A stretch of DNA of 64,000 nucleotides, from the NCBI GenBank assembly GCA_964479445.1, contig CAYZMH010000002.1, forward strand, positions 62,001 through 126,000, given 5' to 3'. Position numbers and translations under genes: made by a program. Positions within the stretch are counted from its first letter, which is position 1. Each line of letters begins with the position of its first letter. Positions 10,039 to 18,416 of this stretch are shown one piece after another. The notes below the pieces were generated by a model. The model worked only from the letters and a program-made list of their open reading frames with translations, ran no database searches and was not told the origin of the DNA. Source of the stretch: CAYZMH01 sp964479445 (lineage in GTDB: Bacteria; Bacteroidota; Bacteroidia; Bacteroidales; GCA-2748055).

Positions 10039-10539
10039 TTAATATTCAGACCGGCTTCCAAGCTCAATAATCTCGAGGTTCCTGGGGCGACCTTTAATTA
10101 TATCTAATCGAACAGCTGTCCGGACTTCATGAAATCCCTGGTAACCAGCAGATCCAGGATTTATATGCAAGAAACCATGTTTTTTGTCTGCTATTATCTT
10201 TAGTATATGAGAATGTCCGGATATAAAAAGATCCGGGGGATTAGACATAATTTTTTTTCGAACTTCAGCTTCATACCTTCCGGGATACCCCCCAATATGA
10301 ATCATGTATATATCCATCTCGGCACGATTAAGTCTTTGCTCGCGCGGAATATGTGATCTTATCTCGGATCCATCAATGTTACCAAAAACTGCTTTAACGG
10401 GTTTAAATTCTTCTAACCTTCTGAGAATATCAATATTTCCAATATCTCCCGCATGCCAGATTTCATCGCAGTTTTTGAAAAATGTGAACAGTTTTTGGTC
10501 CAGGTATCCATGAGTATCCGATAAAAAACCAATTTTCAT
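10039..10539 (-). CDS. YfcE/MJ0936-type metallophosphoesterase
   Basis: A 166-residue calcineurin-like phosphodiesterase. Metal-binding motifs are present in order: SDTHG (Asp8, His10), AGDIGN (Asp32), FGNIDG (Asn54), IHIGG and ISGHSHI. This is the small family that includes YfcE and archaeal MJ0936, whose physiological substrates are mostly unknown. The start at 10539 is chosen because the family begins with a beta strand immediately before SDTHG; the frame remains open to 10662, but that extension is low-quality sequence overlapping rsmE on the other strand. It is divergent from rsmE with 59 bases between starts. Confidence 0.9.
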   Translation of the reverse strand: MKIGFLSDTHGYLDQKLFTFFKNCDEIWHAGDIGNIDILRRLEEFKPVKAVFGNIDGSEIRSHIPREQRLNRAEMDIYMIHIGGYPGRYEAEVRKKIMSNPPDLFISGHSHILKIIADKKHGFLHINPGSAGYQGFHEVRTAVRLDIIKGRPRNLEIIELGSRSEY

Positions 10540-10598
10540 ATGTTTACAGACTATAAATATGAAGATGAAATTACTATTTTTATAAAATAATCTGAAAC

Positions 10599-11300
10599 AT
10601 GCATATCTTTTATACACCAGGAATTGTGGGTGAATTTTATGAGTTGAATGAAGAGGAGTCAAGGCATTGTGTCAAGGTTTTGCGGATGAAGACTGGTGAT
10701 CAGGTACAGGCCATAGATGGTGAGGGAGGACTTTATGAAGGGGAGATAATTGCAGTTCATCAAAAAAGATGCGCAATACAGATACACCAGTCGAAGCAGA
10801 ACTACAAGCCACTTGCTTATGATCTTACCGTTGCTATAGCTCCAACAAAAAAAATGGATAGATTTGAATGGTTCCTGGAGAAGGCAACGGAGATCGGAGT
10901 AAGTCGAATCGTTCCTATTATTTGTGAACGTTCCGAGAGAAGTGCCTTTCGGTCAGACAGGGTGGAAAAAGTTGTAGTTGCGGCAATGAAGCAATCAGTC
11001 AGAGCCTATAAACCAAAAATTGAATCCCCTGTGGCTTTTTATGAATGGATAAAACGTGATTCGAATCAGAACGGGTATATTGCACATTGTCACAATTTAC
11101 GCAAAGAATCGCTATGGAAAATAGCATTATCAGACAGTATAAGAATAGCCATTGGACCGGAAGGGGATTTCACAAAAGAAGAGATAAAAAGAGCTGAAGA
11201 GTGCAGATTTAAAGGGGTGTCATTGGGAGCATATCGTTTGCGAACCGAAACCGCTGGAATTTTGGCATGTTCAGCAGTCTTTTTCTCGAAAGAAAAATGA
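10599..11300 (+). CDS. rsmE: 16S rRNA m3U1498 methyltransferase
   Basis: Methylates N3 of U1498 in 16S rRNA. At 233 residues it has the PUA-like N-terminus (ESRHCVKVLRMKTGD) and a SPOUT-class knotted methyltransferase domain. Visible SAM-knot motifs are KKMDRFEWFLEKATEIGV, IAIGPEGDFTKEE and LGAYRLRTETA. The stop codon TGA at 11298-11300 lies within the first bases of an inverted repeat that looks like a terminator for the opposite strand. It is divergent from the phosphoesterase gene. Confidence 0.95.
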   Translation: MHIFYTPGIVGEFYELNEEESRHCVKVLRMKTGDQVQAIDGEGGLYEGEIIAVHQKRCAIQIHQSKQNYKPLAYDLTVAIAPTKKMDRFEWFLEKATEIGVSRIVPIICERSERSAFRSDRVEKVVVAAMKQSVRAYKPKIESPVAFYEWIKRDSNQNGYIAHCHNLRKESLWKIALSDSIRIAIGPEGDFTKEEIKRAEECRFKGVSLGAYRLRTETAGILACSAVFFSKEK

Positions 11301-11332
11301 CAAGCTATTCCGGATATCCAGAATAGCTTGTC
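11299..11332 (-). terminator. Rho-independent terminator behind the sigma-factor transcript
   Basis: Perfect 12-base inverted repeat, GACAAGCTATTC at 11299-11310 and GAATAGCTTGTC at 11321-11332, with a 10-base loop. Read on the minus strand the stem is followed by ATTTTTCTTT, a good U-tract; on the plus strand no T-run follows. It therefore terminates leftward transcription, beginning exactly at the stop codon of the 62-residue ORF, and overlaps the rsmE stop codon. Confidence 0.8.
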
Positions 11333-11520
11333 TACATACCTGCTCTGTTTAATGTACGTTTCACTAAATCAATTCCTGGATCTACCTCACAGGCAGCGAA
11401 TACGGATTTGAGAAAGTCGTTCCTGAACAAATTGCATCCATCTTGTGTACAAAGAGAGAATTCAGGTATGGAAAAATCGTCTACAAGGTAGAAAAGGGTA
11501 GAAGTTTTGTTCATAGGCAA
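11332..11520 (-). CDS. Small protein of unknown function behind sigma factor
   Basis: A 62-residue ORF with two candidate starts (codons 1 and 3). I recognise no family. Support for it being real is contextual: it lies 58 bases downstream of the ECF sigma gene in the same direction, its stop codon abuts a strong terminator, and the sequence has an ordinary protein-like composition with Cys at three positions and no low complexity. No signal peptide or membrane helix is apparent. An accessory role to the sigma factor would be a guess. Confidence 0.5.
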   Translation of the reverse strand: MPMNKTSTLFYLVDDFSIPEFSLCTQDGCNLFRNDFLKSVFAACEVDPGIDLVKRTLNRAGM

Positions 11521-11578
11521 TCTGATTATATTTACCTAAAGAACGTTTAAAAAGAGGAATTATTGCGCCCAAAAACAC

Positions 11579-12169
11579 TTATACCATCGTTAGAGAGACA
11601 TTGTTTACTTCAATTAATTTCCTAAGGTTTATTAATGCATAACGCATTCTTCCTAAGGCAGTATTTATGCTTACTCCGGTTTGCTCAGCAATCTCCTTGA
11701 AGCTTAACCCACCAAAATGTCTTAAAAGAACTACTTCTCTTTGATCATCCGGCAATTCTTCGATCAGTTTTCGAATGTCTGTCCGGATCTGATTCTCAAT
11801 GATTAGGTCTTCTACGTTATCTTCTGAAAAATCTTGGTTATTAAATAGATCAACCTCCGAATCATCGTTTGAGATGGAGTTTAACTGCTTCTCTTTTCGG
11901 AAATGGTCTATAATCAGGTTGTGTGCTATCCTTATGACCCAGGATAAGAATCGTCCATTATCTCTGTATTTACCACGCCTTAACGACTGGATAACTTTAA
12001 TAAAAGTTTCTTGAAATATATCCTCCGTTAGGGCTTGATTCTTTACATTCAGAAGAATGTAGGTATATACCTTTCGACGGTGTCGGTTAATTAATTCTTC
12101 TGCGGAGGATTCGTCACCTTGTATAAACGCTTGTACCAATGCCTGGTCAGTCAGACTATCTCTTTTCAC
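11579..12169 (-). CDS. ECF-type RNA polymerase sigma factor
   Basis: A 196-residue sigma-70-family protein with region 2 (about 15-85; the YTYILLNVKN and EDIFQETFIKVIQ segments recognise the -10 element) and region 4 (about 130-185; a helix-turn-helix in FKEIAEQTGVSINTALGRMRYA). Between them is an acidic linker (DDSEVDLFNNQD). There is no adjacent membrane anti-sigma gene of the FecR type, so it is not a classic SusCD/FecIR system. It is divergent from uvrA across 147 bases. Sigma factors of this type beside uvrA occur in other Bacteroidales, from memory of the phylum. Confidence 0.92.
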   Translation of the reverse strand: MKRDSLTDQALVQAFIQGDESSAEELINRHRRKVYTYILLNVKNQALTEDIFQETFIKVIQSLRRGKYRDNGRFLSWVIRIAHNLIIDHFRKEKQLNSISNDDSEVDLFNNQDFSEDNVEDLIIENQIRTDIRKLIEELPDDQREVVLLRHFGGLSFKEIAEQTGVSINTALGRMRYALINLRKLIEVNNVSLTMV

Positions 12170-12280
12170 AATTTATTCCTTATTGGTTCAGCGTAAAGGT
12201 GTTTCGATAGGCTTTTAATCTTTTGTTTCTAACTTATTTACTTCGCAATTAAGTGAAAAAATATCTTAATGCAAAATCAT

Positions 12281-12288
12281 TACCTTTG
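12281..12288 (+). promoter_or_regulatory. Candidate -7 box of the uvrA promoter
   Basis: TACCTTTG matches the Bacteroidota consensus TAnnTTTG at every fixed position and lies 29 bases upstream of the uvrA ATG. No convincing TTTG at -33 is seen at the usual distance. Confidence 0.55.
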
Positions 12289-12316
12289 TTTTTCGAAATA
12301 AAACAAAACAAAATCT

Positions 12317-15109
12317 ATGCCAGAACACGGTGAAATAGGGATTTTTATTAAAGGGGCCAGAGTTCATAATCTAAAGAATATTGATTTGCAAATAGCAAGG
12401 GATCATTTGATTGTAGTAACTGGAGTTTCTGGCTCAGGAAAGTCTTCACTGGCATTCGACACTCTTTATGCAGAAGGGCAGAGAAGGTATGTTGAAAGTC
12501 TATCGGCTTATGCTCGCCAATTTCTTGGTCGAATTGATAAACCCGATGTCGATTTTATTAATGGAATTCCACCTGCAGTTGCCATTGAACAGAAAGTCAA
12601 CACAAGAAACCCTCGGTCCACTGTAGGTACTTCAACAGAGATATACGATTATCTTAAACTTCTTTATTCTCGCATAGGCAAGACCATTTCACCAATTTCA
12701 GGTAAAGAAGTTAAGCGTCACAATGTAACAGACGTTGTCAATTTCATTTTATCAAATAACAAGGGAACAAAGTTGGTGATTCTGTCACCAAAGAAAATTC
12801 ATCAGGATAAAAGTATTGACTATCAGTTAGATCTTTTCGCGCAACAGGGGATGACTCGTGCTTTGTTTCAAAATCAGCTCGTTCAACTTTCGGATCTCAA
12901 TGTAAAAGAAGATTTAAGCTCTCTTAATGAAATTGATTTGGTTGTCGACCGGGTTGTATCCAGTAATAAGAATGAGAACAGGAGTAGATTGGGTGACTCC
13001 ATACAAACGGCATTTCAAGTAGGGAAAGGACATTGCTCTGTCTGGAATCCGGAATATAAATTACGAAGTGATTTTTCAAACCGTTTTGAGCTGGACGGAA
13101 TGACCTTTGAAGAACCATCGGAGCATTTATTCAGTTTCAATAATCCACTTGGTGCGTGTCCGATTTGTGAGGGATATGGTATGGTTATTGGCATAGATGA
13201 GGATTTAGTCGTACCGCGTAAAGATCTCTCTGTTTATGATGATGCAATAGTTTGCTGGAAAGGTGAGAAAATGAAAAGATGGAAAGAGCGTCTGATTATG
13301 AATGCTGATAAATTTAGATTCCCTGTTCATAAGCCCTATTATGAACTTACAGACGAGCAGAAAAATATCTTGTGGAGAGGGAATAGATATTTCAAAGGAT
13401 TGGATGCATTTTTTCGTCATCTTGAGAAAAAGAAGTATAAAATACAGTATCGTGTAATGTTATCGAGATATAGAGGTAAGACCACATGTTACGAATGTCG
13501 AGGAACACGATTACGAAAAGAGGCCGATTATGTTAAGGTGGGTAATAAATCAATATCCCAGTTGGTTCAGTTGCCGATAAGTGAGCTTGTACATTATTTT
13601 AGTACTCTTTTTCTGGATAATTTTGACCAGGAAGTAGCAGGTCGACTTCTTCATGAGATACAATCCCGGCTCGACTTCCTTATGAATGTTGGATTAGGCT
13701 ATTTAACGCTTAACAGACTCTCTTCCACACTATCAGGAGGTGAGAGTCAGCGAATTAATCTTGCTACATCTCTTGGTAGCAGTCTGGTTGGGGCATTATA
13801 TATATTGGATGAACCTAGTATTGGATTGCATTCGAGAGATACCAACCGTCTTATAAATGTTCTTAAAAACCTTACTGGTCTTGGAAATACGGTTTTAGTT
13901 GTAGAACATGATGAGAAAATCATACGCTCTGCAGATATAGTAATTGATATGGGACCGCATGCAGGAAGAAATGGAGGCGAGGTGATATATCATGGTGCAA
14001 GTAATAGTATGGATAGTTCTACCCCGGGTTTGACAGCAGCATATTTATCGGGGAGTAAACGAATCTCTATACCTGCTGAGAGGCGCAAATGGAATAACTT
14101 TATTGAAGTTATAGGTGCTCGGGAGAATAATTTAAAAGGGATTAATGTTAAGATCCCTCTCAATGTATTTACAGTAATTGCCGGCGTTAGCGGATCAGGA
14201 AAATCTTCCCTTATTAGTCAGATTCTATACCCTGCCATGAAAAAATCTTTGCATGGCAGTGGTGATAAACCGGGCAAGTATGATATTATTGAAGGAGATC
14301 TTCATTTACTCGATCGCATAGAATTTGTAGATCAGAATCCTATTGGAAAATCTTCGCGATCGAATCCGGTTACCTACCTAAAAGCATTTGATGAAATTAG
14401 ATCTCTCTTTGCCAATCAGTCAGGGTCAAAAGCCAGGGGATTCAAACCTGCTCATTTTTCTTTTAACGTAGATGGAGGAAGGTGTGATGATTGTAAGGGA
14501 GAGGGAGAGATTAAAGTTGAGATGCAATTTATGGCAGATGTTCACCTTGTTTGTGAGACTTGCAAAGGGAAAAGATTTAAAGATGAAATACTGCAGGTTA
14601 AGTACAGGAACAAGAACATTCATGATATTCTTGAGATGACGGTTAATGAAGCGATTGATTTTTTTAATCAGGCAAAGCCATTAATTAATGAAAGAATCGT
14701 GAAAAGACTTAAACCACTTCAGGATGTTGGATTGGGTTATGTTAAACTGGGTCAGTCTTCCAGTACACTGAGCGGAGGAGAGAGTCAACGTGTTAAATTG
14801 GCATACTTCCTCAGTAAGGAATCGGAGCGTGAAAAAGTGATGTTTGTTTTTGACGAACCAACTACCGGATTGCACTTTCATGACATTTCAATGCTTTTAG
14901 ATGCTTTTTTTGCTTTGATAAGAAATGGTCATACAGTGATCGTAATTGAACACAATTTGGAGGTTGTTAAATCTGCTGATTGGATTATAGAACTTGGGCC
15001 GGAAGGTGGAGAAAATGGAGGTTTTCTTGTTTTCGAGGGTGTTCCGGAATATTTAATCGAAAAACAAACATATACATCCAAATACCTAATAGAAAAAATG
15101 AGCGATTAA
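12317..15109 (+). CDS. uvrA: Excinuclease ABC subunit A
   Basis: DNA-damage recognition ATPase of nucleotide excision repair, 930 residues. Two ABC modules are visible: Walker A GVSGSGKSSLAFDT and GVSGSGKSSL, signatures STLSGGESQRINLA and STLSGGESQRVKLA, and Walker B YILDEPSIGLHS and VFDEPTTGLH. The C-terminal zinc module CDDCKGEG...CETCKG is intact. In the first zinc region only the second pair, CPICEGYG, remains; the usual preceding CPxC is replaced by an FELDGM segment. I believe this is common in the phylum. The intervening CYECRG pair is present. The start is 29 bases after a good -7 box and is divergent from the sigma gene. Confidence 0.98.
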   Translation: MPEHGEIGIFIKGARVHNLKNIDLQIARDHLIVVTGVSGSGKSSLAFDTLYAEGQRRYVESLSAYARQFLGRIDKPDVDFINGIPPAVAIEQKVNTRNPRSTVGTSTEIYDYLKLLYSRIGKTISPISGKEVKRHNVTDVVNFILSNNKGTKLVILSPKKIHQDKSIDYQLDLFAQQGMTRALFQNQLVQLSDLNVKEDLSSLNEIDLVVDRVVSSNKNENRSRLGDSIQTAFQVGKGHCSVWNPEYKLRSDFSNRFELDGMTFEEPSEHLFSFNNPLGACPICEGYGMVIGIDEDLVVPRKDLSVYDDAIVCWKGEKMKRWKERLIMNADKFRFPVHKPYYELTDEQKNILWRGNRYFKGLDAFFRHLEKKKYKIQYRVMLSRYRGKTTCYECRGTRLRKEADYVKVGNKSISQLVQLPISELVHYFSTLFLDNFDQEVAGRLLHEIQSRLDFLMNVGLGYLTLNRLSSTLSGGESQRINLATSLGSSLVGALYILDEPSIGLHSRDTNRLINVLKNLTGLGNTVLVVEHDEKIIRSADIVIDMGPHAGRNGGEVIYHGASNSMDSSTPGLTAAYLSGSKRISIPAERRKWNNFIEVIGARENNLKGINVKIPLNVFTVIAGVSGSGKSSLISQILYPAMKKSLHGSGDKPGKYDIIEGDLHLLDRIEFVDQNPIGKSSRSNPVTYLKAFDEIRSLFANQSGSKARGFKPAHFSFNVDGGRCDDCKGEGEIKVEMQFMADVHLVCETCKGKRFKDEILQVKYRNKNIHDILEMTVNEAIDFFNQAKPLINERIVKRLKPLQDVGLGYVKLGQSSSTLSGGESQRVKLAYFLSKESEREKVMFVFDEPTTGLHFHDISMLLDAFFALIRNGHTVIVIEHNLEVVKSADWIIELGPEGGENGGFLVFEGVPEYLIEKQTYTSKYLIEKMSD

Positions 15110-15141
15110 ATCTGTTAAATTAGAATATGTTTTTTGAAAAA

Positions 15142-15166
15142 AAACCGGGATAGAAGTTCCCGGTTT
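15142..15166. terminator. Bidirectional terminator between uvrA and the exported-protein gene
   Basis: AAACCGGGA (15142-15150) and TCCCGGTTT (15158-15166) form a 9-base stem with a 7-base loop. The minus-strand side is followed by a run of T (complement of 15137-15145), and the plus-strand side by a weaker T-rich stretch. It separates the convergent genes uvrA and 15191-15634. Confidence 0.75.
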
Positions 15167-15190
15167 GTCTGTCTGAAATCGAAATCGATG

Positions 15191-15634
15191 TTAATTATCC
15201 TTGAAGCCGAACATGATGGCTACACATCCCTCTTCAGGTTCTTCAACCTGACCTTCTGGGACAGGTACTTTAACTATTATTTTTAGCTGTTGGCTAGATT
15301 CCAACCTGAAATCCCACTTCCACTCGTAATCTTTGTATTTATTATTATACAATACCTTGCCGTTACTATCGATAACCCTGAATTCTATATCATTAAGATT
15401 ATTGGCACCACAAACACCTATACGATAATCGGTATCCGAGTAAAATGTCTTGTACAATTCAGCTTCCTCTCCTTCTATTAACAGAGCAGCATGGTAATTA
15501 CCATCATGCTGATAAGGGGATAAACCGACTTTACAAATCTTTTTTGCAAACTGTTTGCACTGGGCATTAACCGGCCTTGGTATTATAGCGACAAATGCAA
15601 TAATTGTGAGTAAGAGTATGCCTTTTCTCATCAT
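15191..15634 (-). CDS. Small exported protein of unknown function
   Basis: A 147-residue protein with a Sec signal peptide (MMRKGILLLTIIAFVAII, cleavage after VNA, mature N-terminus QCKQ). Two start ATGs are adjacent. The mature protein has four Cys and reads as a single small beta-rich domain, with YRIGVCGANNLNDIEFRVI in the middle. I recognise no named family. It lies 10 bases downstream of the lipoprotein gene 15645-16574, so the two are very probably one operon and may work together at the outer face of the inner membrane or beyond. Confidence 0.8.
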   Translation of the reverse strand: MMRKGILLLTIIAFVAIIPRPVNAQCKQFAKKICKVGLSPYQHDGNYHAALLIEGEEAELYKTFYSDTDYRIGVCGANNLNDIEFRVIDSNGKVLYNNKYKDYEWKWDFRLESSQQLKIIVKVPVPEGQVEEPEEGCVAIMFGFKDN

Positions 15635-15644
15635 TTTTCAGTAT

Positions 15645-16574
15645 TTAAGAAATATAGCTATTTCTGATTTCTTTTACTTTGCCAACTAATTCGTCAAAAA
15701 CTTCTCGCGTAAGATTGATTGTTGATTCCGATTTAAGCGTCGTAATGTTGGTTTCCGGGTCAACCACAGCAGTATTCTCTCCCTGTTCGATCGTTATTTT
15801 ATCAAATGTGGTTTTCAGATCGCGGATATCTTCTAATACTTTTTGTGCATCTGGATCATCTCCGGCTTCCTTTAATAAACTGATCATAATATCAATCGAA
15901 AGCTTTTGATCTACTATGCGGTCAACGATTTTGTTGTTCTCAATGGGAGCATCACCAACAAGATGAGTAGCTATGTGCAATCCTTCTACCCATCCACCAA
16001 CAAGGATTATTGTTGCGGTACTTTCTAATCCCTGTTCTTTCAAGTATGAGCTTGAGTTCAAAAGTGTTTCTGATATTATGTCAATTATTACTTCCCTGTT
16101 GTTGATGTTATCTTCCAGGCGTTGAATGGTGGATTCATCAATTGCATCAAGAATGTTCAACCCATCTGCCATCTTCTTTGCGACTTCAATATAACTGAGT
16201 GTTGTTTGTGTTTGATCAAACAAACTGGCATAACTCAAATCAGTAGTATAAATTCCCAGGTTGAGAGCCATACTGAGGTTCGTGAGGTAATTCGATGAAT
16301 TTTCAATTGGATTTAAGAGGCTTTCATCATAGGTTGCCCCAGCATTTTGGAGAATTTTTGCAGTTTCAATAGGGGAGGGAAGCGAATAGAAGACCCGTTT
16401 GGCTGTTTTGAATCGCTCCTGCGTTGTTTCGTCAATACCAGATTCAAACTCTTCATCCATCTCACTGCTGGTGTCATTTTGTTTGGGTCCGGACTTGCAA
16501 CCTGCTACCGACAACGATATCGATAGAATGGTAATCGCTATAATTTTGCCAGACTCAAGAAGTTTTTTATTCAT
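15645..16574 (-). CDS. Lipoprotein of unknown function
   Basis: A 309-residue protein with a type II signal: MNKKLLESGKIIAITIL, then lipobox SVAGC. The start at 16574 places the basic n-region directly before the hydrophobic stretch; the frame is open ten codons further up but without benefit. After an acidic linker (SEMDEEFESGIDE) the rest looks almost wholly alpha-helical, with regular heptad-like spacing and no catalytic motif. No family recognised. It is probably co-transcribed with the exported protein downstream. Confidence 0.82.
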   Translation of the reverse strand: MNKKLLESGKIIAITILSISLSVAGCKSGPKQNDTSSEMDEEFESGIDETTQERFKTAKRVFYSLPSPIETAKILQNAGATYDESLLNPIENSSNYLTNLSMALNLGIYTTDLSYASLFDQTQTTLSYIEVAKKMADGLNILDAIDESTIQRLEDNINNREVIIDIISETLLNSSSYLKEQGLESTATIILVGGWVEGLHIATHLVGDAPIENNKIVDRIVDQKLSIDIMISLLKEAGDDPDAQKVLEDIRDLKTTFDKITIEQGENTAVVDPETNITTLKSESTINLTREVFDELVGKVKEIRNSYIS

Positions 16575-16790
16575 AGGGTCATGATTTAAGATTACTCGGA
16601 ACACTTCTTATGAAGTAAAATTAATACTTTTTTTTTAATTTCAAAAGATGCTGTTTTATCCATAAAAACCAATAATGACAGGGGTTTGCTCCATTCCTGC
16701 AGATAAAATTGAAAGGATTAAAATCTTTGCCCGATAGCCCCGTTTAATCCAAGTAATTACAAGCAATGCTCAATATAGGGGTTAAAAAAA

Positions 16791-16814
16791 AAACCGCAAA
16801 GGTATTTGCGGTTT
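16791..16814 (-). terminator. Terminator behind the MORN-type gene
   Basis: AAACCGCAAA (16791-16800) and TTTGCGGTTT (16805-16814) form a perfect 10-base stem with a 4-base loop. T-runs flank it on both strands; the minus-strand run (complement of 16785-16793) terminates the gene at 16838-17278. Confidence 0.85.
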
Positions 16815-16837
16815 TTTTCTGTAAGAGTGATTATGGA

Positions 16838-17278
16838 TTATTTATAAATCTCTTTGCGAACAAGGTTTCTATCTTTATCCCATGACTTCCATGTTCCTGT
16901 TCTTTCTCCTTGTTCATATTCAAATTCATAGCGTTTCATACCGTTTTTATCCCAGATAATCCATTTTCCGTGTTTCTTATTGTTCTTATAGTTTGCGATA
17001 GCTACAATCTGCTGATTCTGGCCATATTGTACCCAGGTACCATCAAACTCACCGTTTTCAAATGACCTGATCTCAGAGATAGTACCATTGTCATTTAGCA
17101 GTTTATAGGTTCCGTCCAGATCATTTTCATCTAAATTGGTAAACTCTTCTTTCGAGAGTGAAAAAACTATTTTGCCTTCATTGGCATTGTTTTCAGCAAG
17201 AATTTTTTGCGGATCTCCCTGCCCATATGCAATACCTGCAATTGCTACGATTGCTGAAATGATAAATATTTTTTTCAT
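16838..17278 (-). CDS. Exported MORN-variant (YwqK-like) repeat protein
   Basis: A 146-residue protein with a Sec signal peptide (MKKIFIISAIVAIAGIAYGQ). The C-terminal two thirds carries the repeated pattern G-x-W-x-x-[YW]-x-x-[GN], for example DGTWVQYGQNQQ, HGKWIIWDKNG and TGTWKSWDKDRN, which is the MORN-variant repeat of the YwqK family. YwqK was named as an antitoxin component, but most Bacteroidota members are simple repeat proteins with no toxin partner, and none is seen here. A strong terminator follows directly. Confidence 0.82.
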   Translation of the reverse strand: MKKIFIISAIVAIAGIAYGQGDPQKILAENNANEGKIVFSLSKEEFTNLDENDLDGTYKLLNDNGTISEIRSFENGEFDGTWVQYGQNQQIVAIANYKNNKKHGKWIIWDKNGMKRYEFEYEQGERTGTWKSWDKDRNLVRKEIYK

Positions 17279-17461
17279 GGCGATATGAAGTTATATTAGA
17301 TACTTCTACACAATAGATTATCAATGTCGTTTACTTAATTAATACAAAGTTAATAAATATTTAACATAACGTCAGTCCCTCAACCAAATATATTGTACCG
17401 ATCACAATAACATAAATTTATCTCATCGGCATGGGTTAACATAAAATTAACACGTACCTTG

Positions 17462-18340
17462 TCAGAAGAGTCCGTCGGATAGTAATAACTCATATTCGTT
17501 ATTGAGCTCATCTGTCCAGCCTACCATATAGCGGCTAAATTCACCGATATGCTGATCCATAATATTCGTTGCATAAGGATCCTGCATAATATCAAAGGGG
17601 AATTGCTTACGAGCAAAACGAATTCGTTTTCGATTATTTCGTTCATAGGTTCGATAAAGATCAACAGCACCGAAGAGGTGTAGAAAATTGTGTGCAATTT
17701 CAGCGGGGTATTTATAGCTTACTATTGCAAATTCAATGTCCGCAGTTGTATAGGTATTTACGGCCAAAGAAATGTCATCTCTGAAATAGTTATTTACGAA
17801 AAACATCAGGGCTACGCTTTCGACATTATATTCATCTCTTAAGAAAGCTACGAGCCTTTCTTTGTTATCGGGTTTTTTCATTGGAGGAATACCGTCCTTT
17901 TCTTTAACATACATAGATTCTCCAACCATCTTTGAAACATAATCTCCCCAACGGTTTAGCGAAGCCATTCCTTTTTTTAAATTGGGATCTGTGATAGACT
18001 GTTTGACGGTTTCTCTTGGTAGGTTTCTGTTAATGGTTGCATATTCGTTGCCAATATAATAGTCTGTCTTAATGTTAAGAGTAATATCATTCTTCTCGGC
18101 CTGCCCTTCAATCCACCTTTTTGCAACATGAATGGAATCAATCGTTGATAATATATCAAATTCCGTCCAGGGGTAGGTGGTTCTTGTATCCACAAAAACG
18201 AAATATAACAATACATCGTCACGAAGGTCTTTGCAAACATTATTATACCTCGCTTTACTAAAATCTTTTATGATCGAAGAAGGAGCCAGAAAAAATAGAC
18301 TGGTAACTATTATAATAAGGATCTTATACTTATGCATCAT
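17462..18340 (-). CDS. Exported metallopeptidase-like protein with altered active site
   Basis: A 292-residue protein with an N-terminal hydrophobic segment (KILIIIVTSLFFLAP). Near residue 220 it has AHNFLHLFGAVDLY, which matches the H-E-x-x-H-x-x-G-A-x-D zinc-peptidase signature except that the catalytic Glu is Asn (codon AAT). Zinc-ligand candidates His, His and Asp are kept. It may be an inactive peptidase homologue, or the general base may come from elsewhere. The start at 18340 (an adjacent ATG lies at 18337) is chosen because the open frame upstream runs into nth. It is downstream of nth by 76 bases, same strand. Confidence 0.75.
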   Translation of the reverse strand: MMHKYKILIIIVTSLFFLAPSSIIKDFSKARYNNVCKDLRDDVLLYFVFVDTRTTYPWTEFDILSTIDSIHVAKRWIEGQAEKNDITLNIKTDYYIGNEYATINRNLPRETVKQSITDPNLKKGMASLNRWGDYVSKMVGESMYVKEKDGIPPMKKPDNKERLVAFLRDEYNVESVALMFFVNNYFRDDISLAVNTYTTADIEFAIVSYKYPAEIAHNFLHLFGAVDLYRTYERNNRKRIRFARKQFPFDIMQDPYATNIMDQHIGEFSRYMVGWTDELNNEYELLLSDGLF

Positions 18341-18416
18341 TATAGCAATCTCTTTTAGATGCTTTAACAAATGTAATAAAAACTCAATTAATGATAAGAG
18401 TATCTTGATATATAGA

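Noticed and set aside
10540..10662. 41-codon N-terminal extension of the phosphoesterase frame
   Set aside because: It overlaps the rsmE start and puts a poor hydrophobic stretch before the SDTHG strand; the family starts at the ATG at 10539.
16838..17278. YwqK antitoxin of a toxin-antitoxin pair
   Set aside because: The protein is exported and no toxin-like gene is adjacent; the MORN-variant repeat alone does not indicate a toxin-antitoxin system.
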